DNA of 64,000 nucleotides from Diphasiastrum complanatum (Eukaryota > Streptophyta > Lycopodiopsida > Lycopodiales > Lycopodiaceae), in NCBI GenBank assembly GCA_029204225.1, contig CM055098.1, forward strand, positions 16,665,775 through 16,729,774. Direction: 5' to 3'. Positions 25,040-36,559 of the stretch are shown piece after piece; the stretch's first letter is position 1; the number at the start of each line of letters is the position of its first letter. The notes below the pieces were generated by a model that had not been told where the DNA came from, did not search any database, and saw nothing but the letters and a program-made list of their open reading frames with translations. A program made the position numbers and the translations under genes.

Positions 25040-27600
25040 CTGGATGATTGATTCTTTTAGAGATCCCTTCTTTTATTTCTTCAAAGTATGTCGAATCATA
25101 TTCTTCCTAGCTTATATATAATTCCAAAGGGGAGGATAATAAAAATTAACTAAGTGGTCAATTCGTTCTTTCTTTAAGTAGCGTTGCACATCTAGAACTT
25201 CTGTATTCTGAGGTACACCAAATCTTAGATGAAGATGTTTCTTAAAAGAATATCGGACTGTTTAATGAACCTGGCTTCCTTCAATCTCAGATATTCTAGT
25301 GCGTATAAGAATGAATTTTCAATTAGTATTTATGATAAACCGACTTTGTCTACAACAAACAAACCCTGAACAATTGCCCAAGCTAGACAGCCTTTTTCTT
25401 CTATATTCAAGGTATTCCAAAAGTTTAAGAACTCCACAGCTCCCCATATCCCGGTCCATTGAGCATTGGTATATCCTTTTATACCAGGAAAAAAATAGTA
25501 CTCCAACAACCACAAATGCTCAATCTTACTAATCTAGGACATATTATCAAAGATTTTTCTTTTGATAATGAGCACTTCATGAGCTAATAACTGGTTCAGC
25601 TCCACTGTCTAGTGTCTTTTTATTCTCCTCTTTCTTTTGGATGTAGGCGTTGTAGGTACTTCAATGAATTCAACAATATCTACTTTAGAGGCTCGGATTT
25701 AAAACTCTTCAAATCTACTCGTATCCTGAGTCGACTGATCCTCTGAAAACTCGGTACTCAGCATGTAGGTCTAGGTAGCAATGTCTGTTGTACTGGGTTT
25801 CTCCTAAAATTTCCTTAATATTTCTTCCATTAACTCAGCACACTTCCTTCGTAGCCCCACAATTTTCTCATGGTCTTGTGGCTTTAAGAAGGAAATGTAC
25901 AAAGGCATAGATTTCTTTTTCTTTGAATCTGTTTCATCCTCATCTTTGCTTGAATCATTGACTTCTGCTTCTCTAAAGATAGCAGCATTCAAAGCCTCAT
26001 TTTCTTTTCTTAAAGGCTCAAGATATTTTTATTTGAAAATTTTGATAGTATCATATCGATATTTCTCGAGCTTCTGTTTATTTACTGAAATACTCCCTTT
26101 TTCTGTGGAAACAAGAGCCAATTCTGACAATAGACTTTGATTTTGTATTTGGCACTATAACAGTTCTTCTTTAAATTGTAGTCTCTCTACTTGGAAATCC
26201 TTGGAGATTTCCATCCTTAGAGCTGTAACGTCATCTAATAACTTAGTAAGGCAGGATACCTCCATCTTAGTAGTAAAACTAGCCTGCTACTCCCCCAACA
26301 ACTTATTTTTCAAATCTGTTATCTGAATATTTGTTGCCTCTAGGTCTTTCTGAAGCTGTGTTAGCTGCAAATCTTTCGTCGCTCGGCAGTGACTCTCGCC
26401 GCAACTTCCATCTTCAATTTATTGATTTATTTTTCTTTATCGTTTAGTTGCGCCGATAGTTCATCGATCTTTATGGCCTGGCTGGTCAGTGTAGATAAAG
26501 ACTCGTTATACAATTTCGATTCTTCTTAAAGATTTTACATCTTCGTCATCTGAATCGATTTTCTAGCAAACTCCATTACTTGCGTACATGCTTTCTTCAT
26601 GTTATGGATTGTAGCATAAAGTGCATGGCCAATCAGATCCTCAACAACTTCTTCTTTTTAAGTCCTTACATTCTTCGTCTTTTTAATAATCGACTTTCAT
26701 CTCTGCAAAGGGGTTAAGCTGATTTTCAAGCTGACTATCCTTCTGACCTTCATTTCCCTGGAAGTCATTAAAGATATCATGCTCTGTGAGCATGTCCTCC
26801 GTTGTGTCTTCGTGTGGCTGGCCTTGCACATCCATATGCAACGAATTTACATCGTCCGGTGGGGTGTCATCTTGATTTCATTCTTCTGCTTGGACCAATT
26901 ATGTTCTTTGAGCTCGGTTATTGCTTGTTTCAGCAATTCCATCATAGATCTTGGCTTCCTCATGAATTGATGGAACGAGATCTTAGCTAAATCAATCGGC
27001 ACACCCTCATAGATTTGAATAAAATATTGAAATTAGACGGAGAAATAGTAGCGTTCTTATCTGTGCCCATAATGATGTCACATGCCCATTTGAGAAACAC
27101 AACCCAGGCCACATCTTTCAGATGGGAAAGCTTGAAGCCCTTGGTATCCTAATAGACAATTTCTGACATGTCAAGCCACTGCTTCTTATATATGTTCTCT
27201 TTGCTCTTTTGTTCCTTCTTAGTGTTACCCTCTAATGGAAGGCAGAAACATTCGGCATACATTTCTTTGGTTATCTCATGCGTTTGGCCACGAGCTGTAA
27301 TTGCGCATGAGTTTTTTCTAATTCTTAGACCATCCGCCATCTCATTACAGATGTCTACCAATAGCACAGAATTATCAATCTATCTTATAGCATCTAATTC
27401 GCACCAATGTGCCAGTCTTCATAAGTTATTTTGTGTTTTTTATATTCGAGGTTGTTGAGTGGGCTTCGCTTGATTTGATCGTAATTCAACAATAAATTAG
27501 TCGCTTGAAAACTCTGATCGTTGGCCACGAGTATTGCTTGTACAAAGTCGTCCTTGGAAGCCACTATATTGAAGTAGGAAAAATGACCTCAAAATACTCT
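25040..27600 (-). pseudogene. gypsy accessory ORF, copy D
   Basis: Minus strand, downstream of the integrase end of gypsy D and in the same orientation. 27600-26700 is an N-terminal domain: ITARGQTHEITKEMY in 27149-27367 parallels ITFQGATHKVRVTET in element J. 26560-26000 reads, across stops and shifts, as a long coiled coil (I-D-E-L-S-A-Q-L-N-D-K-E-K; L-Q-L-T-Q-L-Q-K-D-L-E-A-T). 25992-25804 is charged (D-E-T-D-S-K-K-K-K). 25515-25040 is a third block with Trp-rich W-T-G-I-W-G-A-V-E-F-L-N-F-W. Order and spacing match J. Function unknown. No membrane segment or enzyme motif seen. Confidence 0.55.
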
Positions 27601-28375
27601 TTTATTATTCTAGAATCTAAATAAGTAGGGTCAATTTGACTGAGGTCAAAATAAAATGGACACGTGTCAATATAAGAGTAGGCCACCATCCTTCATTACT
27701 TTTCATTCAATAATCGTTTTCAGTACATTAACTTTCAGGTCCTATCAAAAAATTAGTTCCGATCTTGTATCTAAATTGTTTTGAAGAAGGCTCGAAATAT
27801 AAGGGATCGAGATCGAAAATAGGTTGATGGATCAAATTGAATCGGTTATGATTTCGATCTTGGCCTGGGTTGATGAATCGAATCTAATCGTAAATATGAT
27901 TACAAAAAAAACTCATTAAGTCATTAAGCGGCTCCTCGACCATAGATATCAAAATCAAAAAATTCTCTTCAAACTTTGAAAGATTCAAAATATCCCAATA
28001 AATTTATCAACATTTTTTAGGTACAACAATCTCTTGGAATAAATCAATAAATATATCGATCTTCTGATGTAAGGGTTGATATGAACTTGTAGAGAATTTC
28101 CATGATCTCAAAAAAAACAATACTATATAAAAACATATTTATCAATAATATTTCTTCTCCTCCCCCTCAAATTGGAAACAACCTCATTTTATTAATAAAG
28201 AAGATGAGTAAGAAAAATAAAACTAATTAAAAACAAATAAAAATTCTCTTGGAAAACCAAGTGTTTATTCACTTAGAAAACTACAACAACACAAAATAAC
28301 ATTGAAAACACAAAATAATTAAGTGAACAAAATTTATAATTTTGAGAGATTCATTGTACTTCTTCACTCGGGCCC
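27601..28375 (-). other. spacer between pol D and accessory ORF D
   Basis: About 770 bp without coding potential, comparable to the 0.9 kb spacer of element J. The direct phrase GATCGAAAT/TTGATGGATC recurs. Confidence 0.45.
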
Positions 28376-29031
28376 CATTCACCCCTGTCCAATAATTGGT
28401 TCTAAAGATCTACCAATTGAATCGAACCATTTTCAAATACTTACAATTTACTTCGTATGGTCCCATCCACCTTCTATGCAGCTTCCCTAGAAATCACATA
28501 TGTCGATTATTGTAAAGTAATGCTAGATCACCTTCCTTCAAAGAGGTTTTCTTCAAATATGAATCATATCTTGCCTTTCTTTTACTTTGGACCAAAGTTG
28601 TTTCTTTTAAAGCACAAATCGATCTCCCTCCAATTTCGATATTGTCTTTCATCTATCATGACATTGGATGCATCTCGATCTTGTTCTTGAATTCGATATG
28701 TAGGCACATCAAACTCAATAGGCATTATGAAATACATCCCATATACCAAATAGTAAGGTGTTTTCTTAGTTGTGATCTTTTTTGTATTTCGATATGTCCA
28801 AAGAACAGATGTTATTTTAGTATCCAAATCAATAGAATGTTGATCGATGATTTTCTTCAAAATTTTGCATAATATACCGTTTGCTATTTCGATTAGTCCA
28901 TTTGCTTTAGGATTATGAGTTGCTTTTCTATGTGTAATCATAAAATATTTCAACAACTCAAAAATAGTTTTGTTAATAAAGTGTGTACCTCTATCACTTA
29001 CTATTTTCAAAGGGCATCCGTACCTAGTAAT
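28376..29031 (-). pseudogene. gypsy D integrase core and tail
   Basis: Minus strand. IVSDRGTHFINKTIFELLK at 29010 begins the integrase core, continuing through T-Y-R-N-T-K, V-Y-G and I-E-F to a GDLALLYNN and GPYEV (GPY/F module) tail near 28480. The upstream half of the same integrase lies at 35462-35600; copia E separates them at the five bases GTAAT. Mostly open phase, so the element was moderately intact when struck. Confidence 0.9.
29027..29031. other. target-site duplication of copia E, left
   Basis: GTAAT precedes the left LTR and recurs at 35462-35466 after the right LTR. A 5 bp duplication is normal for copia integrase. Confidence 0.95.
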
Positions 29032-29686
29032 TGTGAAAAATACAGATCCTAAGTGGATCTAAACTCCAAGATCATTGGCTTGAATGCTTGCACTCCAAAC
29101 TACATAAGCTAGGAATTGGCAACACATTCTATGCTACCTAGAATGCAAAGAACTTGATCAAAAAGCATTGATCACAAATGGAAACTTCCATAAACATCAA
29201 GTGCGGCCCAAAATAGCATTATACAGTCCATAATACATCAGCCTACCACTTTTGGAAAGCACCTAAGATCATACACAATAGCTTGAAGACAATACACACA
29301 ACAATGCTCTCAATGGAGGAAGAAACAATGACAATGATCTATTGATCTCAATGAAGCATACAAAAGGTTTCTCCAACCTGTTCTCCACGACTTCCCTACT
29401 ATTTATGGATGAGGAAGATGACTCTCTCTCCTCTCTCTAGAAGGTACTTGACCCTAGATATTCCCTATATAGGAAAAATAGCTAAAAATGGCTTATATGA
29501 CCAAAATACATCAAAATGGTCTCATTTTGAAGGGTATGAAGTTTGACACTTCATCATACTGAAAAAATACAGTAAATAAAAACATTGTGGCCTGGTTCAC
29601 ACGTGTGAAACTCCAGAACCAAAACTATTTACAATTTTAGCCAATTTAGGCCTCAAACTAGCTAGGAAATGTTGACAATTTTCACA
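29032..29686 (-). repeat. 3' LTR of copia E
   Basis: 655 bp, TGTGAAAAATACAG...CAATTTTCACA on the plus strand. Contains CCTATATAGG at 29464. The pol stop codon TGA is formed by its first bases in element orientation, so LTR and coding sequence overlap. Confidence 0.97.
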
Positions 29687-32303
29687 CTCCCTCTTCAACA
29701 TTGGATGCTAGTTTCAACATAGTCTTTGAGCACATTCCAAGATTAGATCTATGCATTAAATATAGGTCCTTTCCCAATGGTTTGGTGAAGATATCAGCCA
29801 CACACTCCTTTGAAGAGACATGTTGAAGCTCCACCTCTTTGGCAATGACTTGATCTCTCACAAAATGGTGAGCAATCTCAATGTGCTTGCTCCTTGCATG
29901 AAAAACAGGATTGCTTGCCAAGCTTTGGGCTGAAAGGTTATCACAAAGTATGATTGGAGTCTTCTCTGGTTCCAGCAAGTGAAGATCCAATAACATCCTC
30001 TTGATCCAAAGAATCTCCTTGGTGCATGTTGTTAATGCCTTGTACTCGGCTTCGGTGGAAGATAGAGAGATAGTTGGTTGCTTCTTTGATAGCCATGAGA
30101 CCACTCCATCTCCAAGATAGATTGCAAAGGCACTTGTTGACTTCCTATCCATTTGATCACCTGCAAAATCTGAATCTGAAAATCCACAAAGGTTAGGTGT
30201 AGTACCTCCATACAAGATGCCAAAATCTCTAGATCCCGAGATGTATCTAAGTACTCTCTTTCCTAGCTTCCAATGAGCCTCACTAGGATCTTGCATAAAT
30301 TGACTTAGTTTACCAACCACAAAGCTTAGATCAGGTCTTGTGATGGTTAACCATATAAGAGATCCTATTAGCTTTCTATAGAGAGTAATGTCCTTGAAGG
30401 ATCTTTCATTACTTCTTGTAGTTAGCTTTACATTTGATTCCATAGGAGTAGAAACAACTTTACAATCTTCCATATGAAACCTTTTTAGAATAGAGTTAAC
30501 ATACTTTTCTTGACATATGAATGTAGATTTAGAAGTTCTAATAATCTCTATTCCTAAGATATAATGAAGTTTACCAAGATCTTGAATTTCAAACTCTCTT
30601 TTGAGTGCCATCTTGATTTCATCTATATCTAGATTGTTACCACCACTTAAGATAATGTCATCAACATAGATCAAAAGTAAAGTGATATCATTTTCATTCA
30701 ATCTAAAGTAGAGAGAATGATCATACTCACTCATAACAAAGTTTTGAGAAAGTAAGAAGGAATTGAGCTTAGCATACCAACTCCTTGGTGCTTGCTTTAG
30801 CCCATACAAACTCTTTTGGAGATAGCACACATGATTAGGCTCATCATGTGAAACATAGCCCTCGGGTTGCTCCATGTAAATATCTTCTTCAAGATCACCA
30901 TTCAAGAAGGCATTAGTAACATCCATTTGCCACATATCCCAATCATAAAGAGTTGCAAGAGAGATTAGGATTCGAATAGTTACCATCTTTGCCACGGGTG
31001 CAAAGGTCTCATCATAGTCAATACCATATTCTTGAGCATACCCCTTTGCCACCAACCTTGCCTTGTACTTGTTGATTGATCCATCTTGATTTGTCTTGAT
31101 CTTGAAGATCCACTTACAACCAATTGCCTTCTTGTCCTTTGGAAGCTTTACCAACCTCCATGTGTTGCTTTTGATGAGTGCTTGATGCTCATGATCCATG
31201 GCTTGGATCCATTCCTTCTTTTGAATTGCTTCACCTACACAAGTTGGTTCATCAAAAGAGGTAAGAAAAGCAAAGTTAGAGTTGTCCACCACTTGCTTTC
31301 CTTTTTCATCATAGGTTAGCCTTGATGGCTTAGCCCTTTGCCTTTGAGCCTTCCTTGAAGTTTGCTTTGGAGTGGCATCTCCATCTTCATCCAAGACATC
31401 TTGCACATCATGATGATTAGTAGGCACATCAACATCAACATCAACAACATTGGAAACATTCTCTTCATGAAAGATGACATCCCTACTTATGACAACTTTC
31501 TTTGTAGAAGGAATGTACACTTTGTAAGCCTTGCTTACTTCACTATAGCCAACAAACACACCCTTCTTTGATGAAGGATCTTCTTTAGTTCTATCATCAA
31601 GTGTGATATTGACAAAACATGTACATCCAAAGATCCTACAATGCTTGACACTCGGCCTTCTACCATAAAGAACCTCATGAGGAGTTTTACCATCCAAGGA
31701 AGCACTTGTCCATCTATTACATAGATAGTTAGCACATGCTAAAGCTTCCCCCCAAAAAGACTTAGCAAGATTAGCATGTAGTCTCATTGCCTTGGCACAT
31801 TCACAAAGGGTTCTATTCTTCCTCTCGGCCACTCCATTCTGTTGTGGAGTCCTAGGACTAGACATCTCCCTCTTAATCCCATGTGCTATACAAAAGTCTT
31901 TGAACCTATTTGAGGTGTATTCCCCTCCATTATCAGATCTTAAGCATTTGATCTTTGTATTGAATTGGTTTTCCATTTCATTCTTGAACTTGACAAATGC
32001 AGCAAACACTTCATCCTTACTTTTAAGAAGATAGATCCAAGTATGCCTACTAAAGTCATCAATGAAAGTTGCATACATCTTTGCCCCACCATTGCTAGTT
32101 GTACTAGAATAATGAATATCAGAATGCACAAGTTGAAAAGCTTCTTTAGATCTAGAAGTAGATCTAGAATAAGCAAGTCTATGAGATTTGGACAAGGCAC
32201 AATGTTCACAAACACTATTGTTTGCAACAAGACTTTTAGGGAGACCAAGAACAAGCTCTTTCTTTGCCATTACCTCCAAAGATTTGAAGTTGGGATGGCC
32301 CAA
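29682..32303 (-). CDS. copia E pol: integrase, reverse transcriptase, RNase H
   Basis: 873 codons. Integrates and copies the element. Integrase zinc ligands CEHC near residue 33 follow the H-P-N-F-K-S start; core motifs are VHSDIH, LRSDNGGEY and TPQQNGVAERKNRT. RT has MDVTNAFLNGDLEEDIYMEQ and the catalytic YVDDIILSG. RNase H has SDSDFAG, SLSSTEAEY and CDNLSAQSLASN, ending in VSSKECVADIFTKPL. All catalytic residues I can check are present. The frame differs from gag-protease, with a 34 bp overlap at 32270-32303. Translation would need a frameshift, or one base was lost or gained recently near 32320, since the integrase entry is readable across the junction by changing frame once. Confidence 0.96.
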   Translation of the reverse strand: MGHPNFKSLEVMAKKELVLGLPKSLVANNSVCEHCALSKSHRLAYSRSTSRSKEAFQLVHSDIHYSSTTSNGGAKMYATFIDDFSRHTWIYLLKSKDEVFAAFVKFKNEMENQFNTKIKCLRSDNGGEYTSNRFKDFCIAHGIKREMSSPRTPQQNGVAERKNRTLCECAKAMRLHANLAKSFWGEALACANYLCNRWTSASLDGKTPHEVLYGRRPSVKHCRIFGCTCFVNITLDDRTKEDPSSKKGVFVGYSEVSKAYKVYIPSTKKVVISRDVIFHEENVSNVVDVDVDVPTNHHDVQDVLDEDGDATPKQTSRKAQRQRAKPSRLTYDEKGKQVVDNSNFAFLTSFDEPTCVGEAIQKKEWIQAMDHEHQALIKSNTWRLVKLPKDKKAIGCKWIFKIKTNQDGSINKYKARLVAKGYAQEYGIDYDETFAPVAKMVTIRILISLATLYDWDMWQMDVTNAFLNGDLEEDIYMEQPEGYVSHDEPNHVCYLQKSLYGLKQAPRSWYAKLNSFLLSQNFVMSEYDHSLYFRLNENDITLLLIYVDDIILSGGNNLDIDEIKMALKREFEIQDLGKLHYILGIEIIRTSKSTFICQEKYVNSILKRFHMEDCKVVSTPMESNVKLTTRSNERSFKDITLYRKLIGSLIWLTITRPDLSFVVGKLSQFMQDPSEAHWKLGKRVLRYISGSRDFGILYGGTTPNLCGFSDSDFAGDQMDRKSTSAFAIYLGDGVVSWLSKKQPTISLSSTEAEYKALTTCTKEILWIKRMLLDLHLLEPEKTPIILCDNLSAQSLASNPVFHARSKHIEIAHHFVRDQVIAKEVELQHVSSKECVADIFTKPLGKDLYLMHRSNLGMCSKTMLKLASNVEEGV

Positions 32304-33634
32304 CCTCTTGTGCCAAACTTCTTGTTTGTCAATTGCTCCCTAGCCATACATCCTTCATGATTAGAGATCACACATGCATCAAGCTTGAAAAGTTTACCAT
32401 GCCTCCTACCTTGAGCAATCAAGGATCCACATTTACTTATCAAACATGCATCTCCAATGAACTCCACATCAAGTCCTTTGTCAATCATTTGACTTACACT
32501 AAGCAAATTCTTAGTGATTGAAGGAATGTACAAAACATTTTCAAGATTTGCTTTCCTATTTGTTGAAAGGGAAATAGGAATAGTGCCTATGCCTTTGATG
32601 TCACATTGACCATCATTTGCAGTGTAGATGATGTTACCTTCTCCCTCATAAGACAATAAGGATGTAAAGTATTCCTTATGTCTTGTCATGTGAGATGAGG
32701 CTCCACTATCAATCCACCAAGGATCATTATCATCTATGTTGGCTAACAAACTTGAAGTCATAACAAGTGATTCACATGTGTTATGTTCTTCCTCATCTAT
32801 TGTAAGATTTCCTTGCCTCTCTCCTTGCTCTCTTTTCTTCTTATAACATTCATTTGCAAAATGACCTTTTATCCCACAATAAAAGCACTTGAACTTTGAC
32901 TTATTGTTCTTAGTAGAAGAGGAAGAGGAAGAGTGATCATCATGATCAAAGTTACCACCTTTGGACCATTTCCCTTTGCCTTTACCTTTGCCCTTGAATT
33001 TGCCTTTTGTGAAGAAAGCCTCTTCACCTCCACCTTGCAAGGATGCACCATCAAGCTTTGATTGCAACCTATGTTCTTCAGCCAATAAGATTTCTTGCAA
33101 GTCAACCACACTTGGCAAGACTCTTTGAATGGCAAAACTTTGCACAAGGTTAGCATGTTCATTTAGCAAACCATTCAACATAACTTGGACTATTTCACCA
33201 TCTTTTATGTTCTCATCAATGCATGCTAAATCATCACTTAGGGACTTAACTCTCAAGATAAATGCATGAGCACTTTCACCCTCTCTTTGCCTACTAGAAA
33301 ATATTTGTCTCCTTAGGGTCAATACCCTAGATGTGGACTTTGATTCAAAGAGCTTCTTTAAGGCATTCCATGCCTCACTTGCACTTTGACACTTTCCAAC
33401 TTCCTTGAGAAGTTCATTTGTAACATTCATTTTAATGATATGAAGAGCCCTTTTGGCCTTCTTATCAAACCTTTGTTGCTCTTGAAGTGTGAGAGGTCTC
33501 TCTTCAATTTCTGCAACTATGTCCATGAGTTCATTCAACTCAAGTAAGGACTCCATCCTCACTTTCCAAGTAGAGTAGTTTGATGAACTCAACCTTTCAC
33601 TAGACTCTAGCATGATCCCACCATTGGAAGCCAT
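32270..33634 (-). CDS. copia E gag-protease
   Basis: 454 codons starting MASNGGIM at 33634. Gag UBN2-type domain at about 1-200 (SSNYSTWKVRMESLLEL, SASEAWNALKKLFESKS, RVLTLRRQIF). A Lys/Gly-rich stretch precedes the zinc knuckle CFYCGIKGHFANEC near residue 250. The aspartic protease has WWIDSGASSHM near 307 and ENVLYIPSITKNLLSVSQM downstream. The last 20 or so residues are out of frame with the family; the true continuation is in the pol phase. Confidence 0.95.
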   Translation of the reverse strand: MASNGGIMLESSERLSSSNYSTWKVRMESLLELNELMDIVAEIEERPLTLQEQQRFDKKAKRALHIIKMNVTNELLKEVGKCQSASEAWNALKKLFESKSTSRVLTLRRQIFSSRQREGESAHAFILRVKSLSDDLACIDENIKDGEIVQVMLNGLLNEHANLVQSFAIQRVLPSVVDLQEILLAEEHRLQSKLDGASLQGGGEEAFFTKGKFKGKGKGKGKWSKGGNFDHDDHSSSSSSTKNNKSKFKCFYCGIKGHFANECYKKKREQGERQGNLTIDEEEHNTCESLVMTSSLLANIDDNDPWWIDSGASSHMTRHKEYFTSLLSYEGEGNIIYTANDGQCDIKGIGTIPISLSTNRKANLENVLYIPSITKNLLSVSQMIDKGLDVEFIGDACLISKCGSLIAQGRRHGKLFKLDACVISNHEGCMAREQLTNKKFGTRGWAIPTSNLWR

Positions 33635-34790
33635 GATTCTAATGTTTCTTCAACTTTTAGGTTCTGTCCTAAAGCACTTAGCACTCACTTTTCTCTCAAC
33701 AAATGATAGATAAAGAGATCTATGAAGATTTAGGACCCTAAAACACTTCTATCTTGAACCTAGATGGTTTCCAAGCATAGAAAGGAAGATTGAAACACAT
33801 GCAACACTTTGCACACACTAAGAATGGATTACAAAATCAAACCAACCTGAACACACTCTTGCTTAAGCTCTCAAACTTTCCAGCAAGTGACCAAATCAAG
33901 TTATGGTGTGAAGAGTTACTTGCATTCTTAGAAAATACCCAAAACTAGGATGCCAAGATTACCTAGTAATGAACAAACTTGATCAACATATGATCAACAC
34001 ACTAAGATATTGATTCAACCTGTAAAACCACATGTAAACCACACTTCTAAAAGTTTATAAACTCCAGCAAGTGATAAATACAAGATTTAGAGGTGAATGA
34101 ATGAGCACACTTAGTGAATCACAAGACTAGCTTCACTATCTTGTCAAATCTTGGTGTTTAGATGTAGATCTAAGATCACTTCACATGAGAATGTTCCTCA
34201 ACCTGTTAAGAACCTGAAAACACACTTGCATAATGGTTAACACCTTCCAGCAAATGCTCCAATCAAATTACATAAGGAGAGTTACTTACATGCTCAACAA
34301 AGTACACCAAAATTTATGCCAAAATTGATGACAATCTTTACAATATGCTCTTCACAATGGAGCTTACAATATGTTCACCCAAAAAAGGGGATCTTTCATC
34401 CAAATGGGAGCTTTGCTCAGCCTTTAGGAGAATTACAACTCACTCAAAAGAGCATTTGTCATCCACTTAAGGAGAAGTTTCATCCACTTAAGGAGAGTGT
34501 TCATCCAAGAATGGAGATTGTCAACAATAGGATTGAAAAGAACATTGATAGTATTGAATATGCACAAGCCTCACAATCACAAATGATTAGGTGTTATGAT
34601 CTGATCCAAAATAGTTTCTTTTCAGCCTCTGATCTTCAATAGACCTGAAATATGCTTTTGATCCACAAGTTCAACTCACAAAACAAAGGTTAGTAAGATT
34701 TGATCAACAAAGCAATGCAAAATCATGCTAGAACTTGATCAAACATCCAAATATCACCAAAAATGGAATACTTACTGTAAATAGAAGCCA
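33635..34790 (-). other. copia E 5' leader
   Basis: Unusually long (about 1.15 kb) untranslated leader. It carries short direct repeats on the plus strand (TCATCCACTTAAGGAGA twice at 34460-34500) and several CCAGCAAGTGA or CCAGCAAATGC copies. The plus-strand ORF 34316-34642 is antisense to the element and repeat-derived. Confidence 0.75.
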
Positions 34791-34806
34791 ACCAGCTCTG
34801 ATACCA
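34791..34806 (-). other. primer binding site of copia E
   Basis: Minus strand TGGTATCAGAGCTGGT, a perfect initiator tRNA-Met type site, directly abutting the 5' LTR end TTTTCACA. Confidence 0.97.
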
Positions 34807-35461
34807 TGTGAAAAATACAGATCCTAAGTGGATCTAAACTCCAAGATCATTGGCTTGAATGCTTGCACTCCAAACTACATAAGCTAGGAATTGGCAACAC
34901 ATTCTATGCTACCTAGAATGCAAAGAACTTGATCAAAAAGCATTTATCACAAATGGAAACTTCCATAAACATCAAGTGCGGCCCAAAATAGCATTATACA
35001 GTCCATAATACATCAGCCTACCACTTTTGGAAAGCACCTAAGATCATACACAATAGCTTGAAGACAATACACACAACAATGCTCTCAATGGAGGAAGAAA
35101 CAATGACAATGATCTATTGATCTCAATGAAGCATACAAAAGGTTTCTCCAACCTGTTCTCCACGACTTCCCTACTATTTATGGATGAGGAAGATGACTCT
35201 CTCTCCTCTCTCTAGAAGGTACTTGACCCTAGATATTCCCTATATAGGAAAAATAGCTAAAAATGGCTTATATGACCAAAATACATCAAAATGGTCTCAT
35301 TTTGAAGGGTATGAAGTTTGACACTTCATCATACTGAAAAAATACAGTAAATAAAAACATTGTGGCCTGGTTCACACGTGTGAAACTCCAGAACCAAAAC
35401 TATTTACAATTTTAGCCAATTTAGGCCTCAAACTAGCTAGGAAATGTTGACAATTTTCACA
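34807..35461 (-). repeat. 5' LTR of copia E
   Basis: 655 bp, one visible mismatch to the 3' LTR. Followed by the right copy of GTAAT (35462-35466). CArG-type CCTATATAGG at 35239-35248. Confidence 0.97.
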
Positions 35462-36440
35462 GTAATTATATATTTTCAAAGAAAAAGTTTGCAACTATCT
35501 TTGCATCATTTTTTTTTGTCGTTCGAGCCTCTACCATTTTGGTACAATAATCTGTGGCTACTAATATATATCGATTCTAAGAAGTTGTTGGTTTGCCCAT
35601 CCTCTAACATGGATCATAGTTCAGAATGAACTGATGCACATCTTTATACATAGTCAACCACCAATATTTGTCATTTAAAATTTTCTTTACTGTATTCTTC
35701 ATAGAAATGTCCCCTAGCATCTTCCTCATGAAAAAATCAAATTTCGATAAAAGTAGAATCCATCATGTTATCCTCCTTTGGCTTATTGACCAAATGTTTA
35801 ATTGCATAATGGTCCACATAGAGTGTGAGTGCATAGTTGATAAGATAATGTCAACACACTTCCTATTTCAAAAGAAGATATATGGACATAAACATAAAAT
35901 TTATGATTCCAATCGAGAGGTCGCAAAATAGGAGCTGTTTTAAGCTTATATTTTAACACTTCAAATGATCTCTGGTAGTTCTCTTTCCAATCATATCACT
36001 CTTTTCGTCAATGGAGATGCCATGGTTGCATAATCCTTAATAAATCTTCGATAGTATCCAAGATGACCAACAAAATCTCTCAGTTCTCTTACCTTCGTTG
36101 GTGGCAACAGAGCCTCAATTATCTTTATCTTATCTTGGTCAACTTCAATGCCTCATTATGAAATTCTATGATCAAGTAAAATGCCTTTGTTTATTCCAAA
36201 ATAACTCTTCTTTGGATGTAAAGAAACCGAAGTTTCTCAACATCTCTTCAAATTTTGTGTGAATTTATCCAAATGATATTTGACAGTGATGAATACACAA
36301 AAATCATCTATGAATATTTCCAAAAGTTTTCTCAAGAAGTCTTGGAAGTCTCAAAAATGTTGTAGGAGCAATAAAGAGTCCAAATGGCATTCTAATATAT
36401 GCATAAATTTTTCAGTCAATTGCAAAGTTAGTCTTATCTT
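35462..36440 (-). pseudogene. gypsy D reverse transcriptase and integrase N-half
   Basis: Minus strand. RT begins near 36410 with RMPFGLF and F-I-D-D-F-C-V-F (the YXDD box in F-I-D-D form) near 36320, then G-I-E-V-D-Q-D-K-I and V-G-H-L-G-Y-Y-R-R-F-I near 36060. Most of RNase H is lost. Integrase zinc-binding (Y-W-W-x-T-M-Y-K-D) lies near 35660, the core start A-T-D-Y-C-T-K-M-V-E-A near 35550, and N-D-A-K-I-V-A-N at 35500, running to the GTAAT target site. Many stops and shifts. The FIDD box places it in a different gypsy lineage from A and J. Confidence 0.85.
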
Positions 36441-36559
36441 GATTTTTCTTTTTAATCTATACTTGCAAATGGGTCGAATTCTGGTGAGTTGGAGTGATGC
36501 TTAATTCCAACAATACAAATCATAGATAATCATTGGTAACCGTATTTCATCTAAGGATG

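Larger units (their letters stand above)
29032..35461 (-). mobile_element. near-intact Ty1/copia element E (6430 bp)
   Basis: Complete minus-strand copia: 5' LTR 34807-35461, primer site 34791-34806, leader 33635-34790, gag-protease 33634-32270, integrase-RT-RNase H 32303-29682, polypurine tract 29687-29696, 3' LTR 29032-29686, GTAAT duplicated on both sides. By eye the LTRs differ at one base in 655 (GCATTGATC versus GCATTTATC), so insertion is recent. It sits inside the integrase of gypsy D. The only coding lesion I see is one frame change between gag-protease and integrase. Confidence 0.97.

Noticed and set aside
34316-34642. 108-codon plus-strand ORF
   Set aside because: Antisense to the leader of copia E and built from short direct repeats.
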